A stretch of DNA of 54,913 nt from Mesorhizobium liriopis (GTDB taxonomy: Bacteria > Pseudomonadota > Alphaproteobacteria > Rhizobiales > Rhizobiaceae), in the NCBI RefSeq assembly GCF_024053505.1, contig NZ_JAMXQS010000011.1, forward strand, positions 1 through 54,913, written 5' to 3'. Both the position numbers and the translations under genes were made by a program. The notes beneath the pieces were generated by a model. It had not been told where the DNA came from. It searched no databases and saw only the letters and a program-made list of their open reading frames with translations. Below, piece after piece: positions 45,132 to 53,243 of the stretch; the stretch's first letter is position 1, and each line of letters begins with the position of its first letter.

Positions 45132-46450
45132 GATCTGTCCGCGCTACGGATAACTTGAAGTAGTTCCTTGGCGCGGTCGACCCGCACATCGTGGGTACGC
45201 GCTAGTTCGGCGGCTACCCGCTCGACCTCGTCCCCCGAAGCTCCGGCCACGATCGCGATATTGCGAGCATGAAGCGCCATATGTCCTTTCTGAATGCCTT
45301 CGGTAGCAAGAGCGCGAAGCGCCGCCATGTTCTGAGCAAGGCCCACAGCGACTGTTACCTCCGCAAGTTCCTGCGCGCTTTGCACGCCCAGAAGCTTCAA
45401 CGCCGCGCGTGCTGCAGGATGGGTCTTGGTCGCGCCTCCCACGAGGCCCAGCGCCATTGGCATTTCTAGCGTTCCCATCAGATTGCCACGGGCGTCGATC
45501 TCCCAGCGACTAAGCGAAGTGTAGCGGCCTGCCCGGGCCGCCCAAACATGGGCGCCAGCCTCGATGGCCCGCCAGTCGTTGCCGGTCGCGACGACGATCG
45601 GGTCAATCCCGTTCATGATGCCCTTATTATGGGTCGCGGCACGGTAGGGATCGACGATTGCGAAGGCACAAGCCTCAACGATGCCCTGCGCGATCCGCTC
45701 GCCTGAATAGTCCTGCGTTTGCAGGGCCTGCGGCGTCACTGAGACAGCTGCACGGGCAAGCCGTAGATCGGCATAGTTAGACAGGATGCGCAACCGCACC
45801 ACCCCACCCGTGATCGTCTCGATCAGCGGGGCGACGGTTTCAGCCATGGTGTTCACAGTGTTGGCGCCCATGGCATCACGGACATCGACCAGGAGATGCA
45901 CGGCGAGCATTGAGCCAACCGGCGTATCCTCAAAGATGTGCACCTCGATATCTTGGCAGCCGCCACCGAGCGAGATCAGAACCCTGTCCCGTTCGTTGGC
46001 TGCGGCGATAATTGCATCGCGGTCGCGAAGCACGCGGGCACGTGCGGCGTGCGGATCGCGGACTTCGAGGACCTGTACCTGAGCCCGCATGATCGGCCCG
46101 GTGCTCGAAGTTACGAATCCACCACAGTCGCGCGCAATGCGCGCCATGAAGGATGCGGCGGCCACAACCGATGGCTCTTCCACCGCCATCGGAATCAAGT
46201 AGTCGCGGCCATTGATGGTGAAGTTGGTAGCAACACCGATCGGCAATTCGAAGGTACCGACCACGTTCTCGATCATGCCGTTGGCAAGGGTAAGCGGAAG
46301 ACCGCCTCCACCCAGGACGCCGCGCTCGGCTTCACTCAGATTAACGGCGACCGCAACCCGATCAAGCCGCTCGGCCGGCGACAAGTTACGCAGGTTCTCC
46401 AAACGTGAATTCAAAGCGGGACGCGTCGCGCTTTCTTGTAACACTGCCAA
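45128..46450 (-). CDS. mvaA: Degradative hydroxymethylglutaryl-CoA reductase (class II)
   Basis: 440 residues from a TTG with GGGAGG about 7 bases upstream; a GTG two codons later is the alternative. Class II HMG-CoA reductase signatures are intact: [27 protein letters not shown] (catalytic Glu), [19 protein letters not shown] (catalytic Lys), [12 protein letters not shown] (catalytic Asp) and GHMALHARN (catalytic His). In Pseudomonas mevalonii this enzyme oxidises mevalonate and CoA to HMG-CoA. No isoprenoid mevalonate-pathway gene is present, so the degradative direction is expected. First gene of the operon; the fit to the lyase gene 7 kb away is strong. Confidence 0.97.
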   Translation of the reverse strand: MAVLQESATRPALNSRLENLRNLSPAERLDRVAVAVNLSEAERGVLGGGGLPLTLANGMIENVVGTFELPIGVATNFTINGRDYLIPMAVEEPSVVAAASFMARIARDCGGFVTSSTGPIMRAQVQVLEVRDPHAARARVLRDRDAIIAAANERDRVLISLGGGCQDIEVHIFEDTPVGSMLAVHLLVDVRDAMGANTVNTMAETVAPLIETITGGVVRLRILSNYADLRLARAAVSVTPQALQTQDYSGERIAQGIVEACAFAIVDPYRAATHNKGIMNGIDPIVVATGNDWRAIEAGAHVWAARAGRYTSLSRWEIDARGNLMGTLEMPMALGLVGGATKTHPAARAALKLLGVQSAQELAEVTVAVGLAQNMAALRALATEGIQKGHMALHARNIAIVAGASGDEVERVAAELARTHDVRVDRAKELLQVIRSADRS

Positions 46451-46516
46451 GGCCGCTCCTCCCAGATGCAGTCTCCCCTTGCGTCGGATCAGAGCCTTTT
46501 GATAGCGTCATGGAAA

Positions 46517-46550
46517 GGTACAGTTTGGCACAATTGCCTTGAACTGTACC
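46517..46550. promoter_or_regulatory. Inverted repeat between HMG-CoA reductase and the MocR-type regulator
   Basis: GGTACAGTT at 46517-46525 and its exact complement AACTGTACC at 46542-46550 are separated by 16 bases, inside the 114-base divergent gap. This is the probable binding site for the regulator encoded to the right. Half-site centres are 25 bases apart. Confidence 0.65.
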
Positions 46551-46564
46551 GTGGGAGTGAAGAG

Positions 46565-47965
46565 GTGACAGTTTCAAAGCAAGGGCGTAGCGGATTTACG
46601 CTCGCTGAAACGATCGCTCGCAGACTCCGCGATGACATCTCCGCTGGAACCCTCCTGCCCGGAGCTCGCCTCCTTTCAATACGCCAGGCTGCTGTCCACT
46701 TCGGTGTATCTAAGAACACAGTCGTGGACGCCTATGAGCTGCTTGTTCTATCCGGTGATGTGATCGCACGCGCTGGCTCCGGCTTTGCTGTCACTAGTAG
46801 GGGAGCTGCAGCGGCAGGCTCTCGCCCGCATCATGTTACTGAAGCCGTGGACATCGCCTCGCTTCTTTCCGCTCAACTTGAACAGGATTTTGAAGTTCGC
46901 GTAGGGGACGGACGCCCTCCCCCGTCTTGGACGGAGGAGTCAGAAATCCGTCGCTATCTGGGCGCTTACGGGCGAGCCCTGCCTTTGGATTCTGACGCCT
47001 ATGGTTCGGCTATGGGCTTTCTACCCATGCGCCAACAGTTGGCGCGTCGCTTGGCCAACCAGCAGATCGAAGCAAGCGAGAATAACCTTCTCCTGACGTT
47101 CGGCGCCAATCATGCCTTGGACCTGATTATCAGAGCCATGGTTTTGCCTGGCGATACGGTGTTTGTGGATGAACCAGGCTACTATCCGCTGTTTGCCAAG
47201 CTTAAGCTTGCCCGCGCTAACGTCATGGGCATCGCGCGCACGCCGGATGGGCCCGACGTTGAAGACTTTATTGCCAAAACCGCAACGGCGCGTGGTGGCT
47301 TGTTTTTTACGCAGTCCATTGGCCACAACCCAACCGGCGGCTCGATAACGCTCTCAGTGGCTCATGCCGTTCTCAACGCGGCAACGCGACATGGCATCTT
47401 AATTGTCGAAGATGACCCATTCGCGGATCTTCCGATCGTAACGCAGGACAATCGACTCGCTCGTCTCGGTCAGCTGGAAAACGTTATTTCCGTGGGTACG
47501 TTTTCCAAGACGCTCTCAGCTAGCCTGCGCTCCGGCTTCATCGCGGCGCGAGCAGACAGGATATCGGCCCTCGCAGAACTAAAGATGCTCACGACCGTAA
47601 ACAGTTCGGGGCATGTCGAGCGAATAATTCATCGGCTGATCAGCGACGGGCACTACGACCGTCATCTAAAGCGGCTCGGACGCCGAATCCAGCATGCCGC
47701 TCAGCGAGTACGTACGGACTTGGCTAAAGTGGGAATGACGATCTTCTCCGACCGCAGCGACGGGTACTATATCTACTTGCGGCTGCCGGACAGAGTAGAT
47801 GACATCGAACTTGCTAAGCAGGCGGCACAGCAGGGCATCCTTATCGCATCTGGTAGCGTATTTTGCCTCGACCGACACAGTCCTCATTCAAGGGGAATGC
47901 GAGTGAACATTTCCCGAGCAGACAATGAAAGGTTCTACCACTTCCTTCTGCATGCGCTTGCTTAA
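46565..47965 (+). CDS. MocR-type regulator (GntR winged helix plus aminotransferase-like domain)
   Basis: 466 residues from a GTG at 46565 with GGGAG 7 bases upstream; the earlier ATG at 46466 overlaps the operator. N-terminal GntR domain (LAETIARRLRDDISAGTLLPGARLLSIRQ, VSKNTVVDAYELL), then a class I aminotransferase-like domain: NNLLLTFGANHALDLI, EPGYYPLF, SIGHNPTGG, VEDDPFAD. The PLP Lys is in GTFSKTLSASLRSGF. MocR proteins sense a metabolite through PLP. Placed divergently, it should control the mevalonate operon; the effector might be an amino compound or a mevalonate-derived metabolite. Confidence 0.94.
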   Translation: MTVSKQGRSGFTLAETIARRLRDDISAGTLLPGARLLSIRQAAVHFGVSKNTVVDAYELLVLSGDVIARAGSGFAVTSRGAAAAGSRPHHVTEAVDIASLLSAQLEQDFEVRVGDGRPPPSWTEESEIRRYLGAYGRALPLDSDAYGSAMGFLPMRQQLARRLANQQIEASENNLLLTFGANHALDLIIRAMVLPGDTVFVDEPGYYPLFAKLKLARANVMGIARTPDGPDVEDFIAKTATARGGLFFTQSIGHNPTGGSITLSVAHAVLNAATRHGILIVEDDPFADLPIVTQDNRLARLGQLENVISVGTFSKTLSASLRSGFIAARADRISALAELKMLTTVNSSGHVERIIHRLISDGHYDRHLKRLGRRIQHAAQRVRTDLAKVGMTIFSDRSDGYYIYLRLPDRVDDIELAKQAAQQGILIASGSVFCLDRHSPHSRGMRVNISRADNERFYHFLLHALA

Positions 47966-48430
47966 GACGTCGATGAGTATGATTTAACATAGAAAGCAAT
48001 CTTTGCGGAAACCTGTCCTCGCCTCTCATGTCGCTCCTTGTTGATTAGTTAGAGTTGCGGACCGTCAGCTCTAGGGCCCGCTCCATCCGTTGATACTTGT
48101 GGGCGCTTAACTTGATGTGTGCACAAGTCAGAATAAATCGGCGCTCTTGTGCTCATGCCCAAGCACTTGCCCGATCCGCAGATCGGAAGTTTCTGGGCTA
48201 CTTCCGAACGATATGAACAAGTTCGCCTTGATCCATTTTCCCGAAGCGTTGGCGCCGGTGCCCAGTTGGGCGTTGTCGTTGGGTCATTGAGAGAGCTATC
48301 CGAGGCTTACGCTCATGCTTGAGGTTGCGATCCCCGCCGCCTGAGCTATCCCACGTGTCCAAGCACGGCGACGCGTGAACTTAGTTCATGGCCTGATTAG
48401 TCGATCAACCTAACCTTGAAGGACACCGAA
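47966..48430. other. 465-base intergenic region, nothing recognised
   Basis: Lies between the MocR-type gene and the RidA gene, both on the plus strand. No coding frame, hairpin with T-tract or RNA gene is seen. AAGGA at 48419-48423 is the RidA ribosome binding site. Confidence 0.5.
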
Positions 48431-48778
48431 ATGATTGAACGGATCGGTGCGGCGGACCGTTGGAGCGATGCGGTTATTGTTGGAAACCTGATCTTCCTGG
48501 CTGGCCACGTTGCCGAGCAAACCGTGGGTGCGGACGTGCGCGAGCAGACCAGGGAAGTGCTCGCGCTTTTGGATGACACGCTGGCGCAGGCGGGCGTGAC
48601 GAAAGCCAACCTTGCGTCCGTCCAGATCTATCTCTCAGACATTTCGACAATCGACCAGATGAACGAGGTTTGGGACAGTTGGGTACTGCCGGGCCAAGCC
48701 CCTGCGCGTGCCACGGTCGAGGCACGGCTTGCGCACCCTGGACTCGCGATCGAGATCACGGCTGTGGCCGCACGCTGA
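48431..48778 (+). CDS. RidA/YjgF-family protein
   Basis: 115 residues from the ATG at 48431, with AAGGA 7 bases upstream; an upstream TTG at 48416 is rejected. Family features: AVIVGNLIFLAGHVAEQT, EVLALLDDTLAQAG and APARATVEARLAHPG, which keeps the Arg that binds the imine. It hydrolyses reactive enamine/imine intermediates made by PLP enzymes. It stands alone and is separated from the operon by 465 bases. Confidence 0.92.
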   Translation: MIERIGAADRWSDAVIVGNLIFLAGHVAEQTVGADVREQTREVLALLDDTLAQAGVTKANLASVQIYLSDISTIDQMNEVWDSWVLPGQAPARATVEARLAHPGLAIEITAVAAR

Positions 48779-48893
48779 CTTGAGCGGTGCCAAAAGACCA
48801 AAAAGTCTGTCCGGTGTGGTGTTGCATGCGGACACGAGAAGGGGTCGTAACATCCTCTGGGTGGCCTTCGTAGCTGTGCAAAACGAGTGAGCG

Positions 48894-48931
48894 AAATAAA
48901 GGGGAAGGACTTGGGCCGGCAGCGGACGGTC
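48894..48931 (+). repeat. Dispersed intergenic repeat, copy C
   Basis: Contains ACTTGGGCCGGCAGCGGACGGTC, similar to the core of copies A and B. It lies in the 298-base gap between RidA and the exported nucleoside hydrolase; the rest of that gap shows nothing. Confidence 0.4.
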
Positions 48932-49076
48932 TGGGTTCCTGCACAATCAGTGCAAAGCCCGTCCTTCCACCTTGAAGTGCATTATCGCCTAACATCTGCA
49001 AGGTAATAGGATATCACTCCCACACCTGTATTCCGCGGCTTCAACGGATGTTCCTCCGGTGGCGTAACGCAATCGC

Positions 49077-50396
49077 CTACTTCTGGCTTGAAGAATCTGC
49101 TGACAGCGGCACCACGATCTCGTTCCAGAACTCCTCTTCATCGATGTGATTCTGGATAGCGGCCTTCTGCGTGCCGACCGGGCCCGGAATGGCTTTTGAG
49201 TTGGGATCATCGCTGTCCCCAAATGCCAGGCTTCGACCGTAGTCGAGGCCCATCTCGGTGTTCACGTCGACCGCAACCCCAATGATCGGCTGCGGTTTGC
49301 CGTCTGCAGGACGGGGCGCGTTGTTCCATGCCAGGACGATGGATGGGTCGATCACATAGGCGGCAGCGAACAGGTCCCAGACATTGGTCGGCCCGAACTT
49401 GGTCTTGCCCTGTTTCTTCATACGCTCTTCCCGTTCGAGCCACAATTTCCTGATCCCCGGGAAAGTGCTGTCGACCATGCGGCGATAAAGGTCTTCCGGC
49501 ATGCCGCCGCTGTGCTCGTTGGCTTCGAGGCCGGCGATGACTTGGTTGCCATACGTCGCGAAGGTCTCGGATTTCGGATCACCCCATTTCGCGCGTACGC
49601 TGATCTTGGCCGCTTCGGGGTCGGCCCACCAGTTGAACTCGGCGGATGCGGATGAATTGCCGGGCACGAAGAAGGCGCCGCCCATATAGACGATCCTCGA
49701 AACCTTGGACGGGAATGTCGGGTCTTTCAGGATGGCGCGCGCGATGTTCGTCAGCGGGCCGATCGCGATGATCGTGATCTCCCCGGGATGCTTGTTGACC
49801 GTGCGGACCATGAAATCGACCGCATCGTCGCTGCCATCCGCGTCGGGATGATCGAGGCCATAAACATTCGCGTATGAGGGCGCCTCTCCATATTTGAGCT
49901 TATAGACATCGGCCCAGTTCGCCATCGGGTCGGCGTCGATGCCGTCGCCGGCCGACGGACGCATGTAGCCGCCCCATCCGATGATCGGGCTGATTTGCTG
50001 CTCCGCCGCCATGACTGCCGGGTTGGTGCGGTCGCCGCGCCAGTTACGAATGCCGTAGCGGCTGCCCTCATAGATCGGAACGCTCGATCCGGTCGCCTCC
50101 AGCTGGCGCACCCCGGTCGCCACGCCTGCCGGCATCGGCGTGTTTCCAGCCACGACCGTAACGCCGAGCAGATCGATATTGGGCGCACGGTCGAGCAAGA
50201 GCATCGCGGTGCCATCGTCGAACAACTCGACCATGTCAGTGTCCAGAATGACTTTCGCGGGGTTCTCCGCCGTCGGCTTTTCTTGGGCAATGGAAGGGCC
50301 AGCCAGGATCAAGGAACCGACAACGAGTAGGAGCTTGCGGCTTCCTGCTGATATCCTTGGCCAGTCGACCTCATGATTTTCGAATAGCAACTTCAT
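49077..50396 (-). CDS. Exported nucleoside hydrolase
   Basis: 439 residues from the ATG at 50396, behind GGAGGA. A signal peptide is clear (RKLLLVVGSLILAGPSIAQ, cleavage before EKP), after an N-terminal stretch of about 20 residues. The metal site is VILDTDMVELFDDGTAML, where the usual DTDxGxDD motif has two extra residues, and IAIGPLTNIARAIL and FNWWADPEAA follow the fold. Longer than the cytoplasmic hydrolase at 28858-29814. Its likely role is to free ribose from nucleosides in the periplasm, feeding the importer encoded divergently. Confidence 0.9.
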   Translation of the reverse strand: MKLLFENHEVDWPRISAGSRKLLLVVGSLILAGPSIAQEKPTAENPAKVILDTDMVELFDDGTAMLLLDRAPNIDLLGVTVVAGNTPMPAGVATGVRQLEATGSSVPIYEGSRYGIRNWRGDRTNPAVMAAEQQISPIIGWGGYMRPSAGDGIDADPMANWADVYKLKYGEAPSYANVYGLDHPDADGSDDAVDFMVRTVNKHPGEITIIAIGPLTNIARAILKDPTFPSKVSRIVYMGGAFFVPGNSSASAEFNWWADPEAAKISVRAKWGDPKSETFATYGNQVIAGLEANEHSGGMPEDLYRRMVDSTFPGIRKLWLEREERMKKQGKTKFGPTNVWDLFAAAYVIDPSIVLAWNNAPRPADGKPQPIIGVAVDVNTEMGLDYGRSLAFGDSDDPNSKAIPGPVGTQKAAIQNHIDEEEFWNEIVVPLSADSSSQK

Positions 50397-50589
50397 CGTC
50401 TTCCTCCCGCGAAGCCGTGCCGTCTTTTTGGTCGAAGCGGTCATGTGAGCGGGGCAGTCGAGTTCGAAGTTCTGAGCCATACGCCGCAGCCGATCGAAGG
50501 TGCGACTGTAGGCTTCAGGGTCTTCGAGCGTCAAGAAAAGGCGAAAGAGCCAAGGCTCCACTGTGCCTCAGTTTGGTTGGTCTGTCGTA

Positions 50590-50618
50590 TTGACAGCTTT
50601 TCGATCCGAACCCTACGC
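50590..50618 (+). promoter_or_regulatory. Candidate sigma70-type promoter of the ribose-type importer
   Basis: TTGACA at 50590-50595 is a perfect -35; the -10 at 50613-50618 (CTACGC, 17-base spacing) is weak. A start of transcription near 50625 would fall inside the left arm of the inverted repeat at 50621-50660. Confidence 0.3.
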
Positions 50619-50620
50619 TG

Positions 50621-50660
50621 CATTCGGTCGGCTTCGCGGGAGGCGTTCGCCGACCGAATG
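50621..50660 (+). promoter_or_regulatory. 12-bp perfect inverted repeat just before the start of the binding-protein gene
   Basis: CATTCGGTCGGC at 50621-50632 and its exact complement GCCGACCGAATG at 50649-50660, with a 16-base spacer that can pair further (CGC with GCG). The ribosome binding site GGAGGA begins right after the right arm. It can act as an operator near +1 or as a leader hairpin in the mRNA. Confidence 0.65.
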
Positions 50661-50670
50661 GGAGGAATGC

Positions 50671-51657
50671 ATGACCAAGGTTTCGATTGCCCAGAACCTG
50701 GGCCTGGGTTCAGGCGCGCTTTCACGCCGGCAACTTCTTCTGACGGGCGCGGCCGGAGCAGGCGCCCTGCTGCTGCCGGCCATTCCAGTTTTCGCTGCCG
50801 ACAAGCCGAAGATCGGTCTGGTGATGAAGTCGCTCGCCAACGAATTCTTCAAGCAAATGCAGGCCGGCGCGGAAGATTACGCCTCGAAGAACACCGACAA
50901 GTTCGAATTTGCTGCGGTGGGCATGAAGGACGAGCGTGATTTCGCCGCGCAGGTGGATGCGGTCGAGAACTTCATCACGCAGCAGTTCAACGTGATCGTG
51001 CTGGCACCTGCCGATTCCAAGGCCATGGTCACGCCGGTGAAGAAGGCGCTCGAGGCCGGCATCAAGGTCATCAACATCGACGTGGCGCTGGACGAGGAAG
51101 CCAAGAAGCAGGCCGGCGTCGATCTCGCCTTTTTCGGGCCCGACAATCGCGAGGGCGCGAAACTCTCCGGCATGGCGCTCGCCAAGGAACTGGGCAAAGG
51201 GGCCAAGGTCGTCATCCTCGAAGGCAACCCGGAAGCCGACAATGCCAAGGAGCGCAAAAAGGGCTTCGACGATGCGGTGGCCGAGGGCGGCCTCTCTCTT
51301 CTCGATTCCAAGACCGCGCATTGGGAAACCGAGGAAGCCAACACGCTGATGACGAATTTCCTGACGCAGTATCAGGACATTCAGGGCGTGATGGCGGCCA
51401 ATGACTCCATGGCGCTTGGTGTCGTTAAGGCGCTCGATGCCGCCGGCAAAAGCGGGCAGATCAAGGTGGTCGGCTTCGACAACATCCCCGCCGTCCAGCC
51501 GCTGATCAAGAGCGGCAAGATGCTCGCCACCATCGACCAATATGGCGCGCAGATGGCGGCCATGGGTATCGATTACGGGCTCAAGGAGCTTGCCGGCGAA
51601 AAGCACTCGGGATGGGTCAAGACGGACATCAAGCTGATCACGGCTCAGGATCTCTAG
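50671..51657 (+). CDS. Ribose-type periplasmic substrate-binding protein
   Basis: 328 residues from the ATG at 50671, GGAGGA 4 bases upstream. The N-terminus has a twin-arginine-like signal (LSRRQLLLTGAAGAGALLLPA, cleavage near VFA-ADK). Type I binding fold: KIGLVMKSLANEFFKQMQAG, VIVLAPADSKAMVTPVKKALEAGI, GVMAANDSMALGVVKALDAAG, VVGFDNIPAVQPLI. Close in pattern to ribose/galactose-type binding proteins. First gene of the importer operon. Confidence 0.93.
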   Translation: MTKVSIAQNLGLGSGALSRRQLLLTGAAGAGALLLPAIPVFAADKPKIGLVMKSLANEFFKQMQAGAEDYASKNTDKFEFAAVGMKDERDFAAQVDAVENFITQQFNVIVLAPADSKAMVTPVKKALEAGIKVINIDVALDEEAKKQAGVDLAFFGPDNREGAKLSGMALAKELGKGAKVVILEGNPEADNAKERKKGFDDAVAEGGLSLLDSKTAHWETEEANTLMTNFLTQYQDIQGVMAANDSMALGVVKALDAAGKSGQIKVVGFDNIPAVQPLIKSGKMLATIDQYGAQMAAMGIDYGLKELAGEKHSGWVKTDIKLITAQDL

Positions 51658-51670
51658 AGCCCGGAGTGAC

Positions 51671-51713
51671 GGCAGGGCTGGCATCGGTGGGTAGCGCCAG
51701 CCACGGTCCTGCC
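51671..51713 (+). other. Hairpin after the binding-protein gene
   Basis: Inner stem GGCTGGC at 51676-51682 with GCCAGCC at 51696-51702, outer GGCAGG with CCTGCC at 51708-51713. It lies in the 80-base gap before the ATPase gene, with no T-tract. Same position as the hairpin at 33348-33371 in the other importer. Confidence 0.5.
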
Positions 51714-51737
51714 GCATCCCCGGCGTCAGGACACAGC

Positions 51738-53243
51738 ATGCCAGCAACCGACGTCATTCTCACGCTGGACGATGTCGGCAAGACCTTTCCGGGCGTCGTC
51801 GCGCTGGATGGCATCTCCCTGAAGCTCAGGCGCGGCGAAACGCACGTCGTGCTTGGCGAAAACGGCGCCGGCAAATCGACGCTCATCAAGCTCCTCGCCG
51901 GCATCCATGAGCCCGACTCCGGCGAAATTTTCCTGAACGGAGAGCCCTACAGGCCCAAGACGCCTCACGACGCGCAGATGCAGGGCGTTCGCATTGTGCA
52001 TCAGGAACTCAACCTGCTGCCTTACCTTTCCATCGCCGAGAACCTGATGCTGGAGCACCTGCCACGGCGTTTCGGCATGGTGGATCGAGCGGCACTGAAC
52101 CGACGCGCGGGCGAGTTGCTGGCCGAGGTCGGGCTGGCAGTGGATCCGCGCACGCTGGTCGCGGAATTGGGCGTCGCCCAGATGCAGTTGGTCGAGATCG
52201 CCAAGGCGATCGGCTACGACAGCAAGCTTCTGGTGCTGGACGAGCCGACCGCGACGCTGACCCCGCCCGAGATCGAACGGCTCTTCGCGATCATCGGCCG
52301 GCTGAAAGCCAAAGCTGTTACAACTATCTACATCTCCCACCGCCTGCACGAGGCCTTCCGCATCGGCGACCGCGTGACGGTGCTGCGCAACGGGAAGCTG
52401 GTCGAGACGAGCGATCTGGAAGGGCTCTCCGTTCCCCATCTCGTGCGCCGCATGATCGGCCGCGACATCGCCGACGAGTACGGCTTCGATGCCGACATCG
52501 TGCCGGGCGCGGTCGCGCTTGCCGTGAAGGGGTTGAAGCGCACGCCGGATGCCGCTCCGGTTTCCTTTTCGGTGCGTCATGGGGAAATTCTGGGCGTTGC
52601 CGGCCTCGTCGGCTCGGGCCGCACGGAAGCGATGCGCGCGCTGTTTGGCGCCGACCGCAAGGCGGGTGGCACAATCGAGGTCGAAGGCAAGGCAGTGGAT
52701 GTCCGCGACCCGCGAGACGCGGTGCGGCAGGGCCTTGGCTTCCTTACGGAAGACCGCAAGAGCCAGGGGCTGTTGCTCGACTTGCCCGTGGACGTGAATT
52801 TCACGATCACCGACTTGCGAAAGATCTCGGCCAGGGGCCTGCTCGATCGCAGCAAGGAAAAGCGGGCAGCAAATGAACTGGTCAAGCAATTGCGGGTCAA
52901 GACGGCCTCGATCGACACGCCGGTGCGCAATCTTTCGGGCGGCAACCAGCAAAAGGTGGTTCTCGCCAAGTGGCTCTTTCGCGGCACCTCGACGCTGATC
53001 CTGGATGAGCCGACGCGCGGCGTGGATGTGGGCGCGCGCCGCGAAATCTATCAGCTGCTCTGGATGCTGGCGGCGAACCGCAAGGCCATCGTCATGGTCT
53101 CCTCCGACCTGCCCGAACTGATCGGCATGTGCCATCGCATCATCGTCTTTTCCAACGGCAAGCTGGTGGGAGAACTTTCCCGGTCGGACTTCGACCAGGA
53201 GCGGATCCTGTCGCTTGCCTATCAGGAACATGTTCAAGCATGA
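51738..53243 (+). CDS. Ribose-type ABC transporter ATPase, two nucleotide-binding domains
   Basis: 501 residues from the ATG at 51738; the longer frame to 51612 overlaps the previous gene. NBD1: GENGAGKST, LLVLDEPTATLTP, weak signature LGVAQMQ. NBD2: LVGSGRTEA, LSGGNQQKVVLAKW, LILDEPTRGVD. RbsA arrangement. Its stop overlaps the permease ATG (ATGA). Confidence 0.94.
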   Translation: MPATDVILTLDDVGKTFPGVVALDGISLKLRRGETHVVLGENGAGKSTLIKLLAGIHEPDSGEIFLNGEPYRPKTPHDAQMQGVRIVHQELNLLPYLSIAENLMLEHLPRRFGMVDRAALNRRAGELLAEVGLAVDPRTLVAELGVAQMQLVEIAKAIGYDSKLLVLDEPTATLTPPEIERLFAIIGRLKAKAVTTIYISHRLHEAFRIGDRVTVLRNGKLVETSDLEGLSVPHLVRRMIGRDIADEYGFDADIVPGAVALAVKGLKRTPDAAPVSFSVRHGEILGVAGLVGSGRTEAMRALFGADRKAGGTIEVEGKAVDVRDPRDAVRQGLGFLTEDRKSQGLLLDLPVDVNFTITDLRKISARGLLDRSKEKRAANELVKQLRVKTASIDTPVRNLSGGNQQKVVLAKWLFRGTSTLILDEPTRGVDVGARREIYQLLWMLAANRKAIVMVSSDLPELIGMCHRIIVFSNGKLVGELSRSDFDQERILSLAYQEHVQA

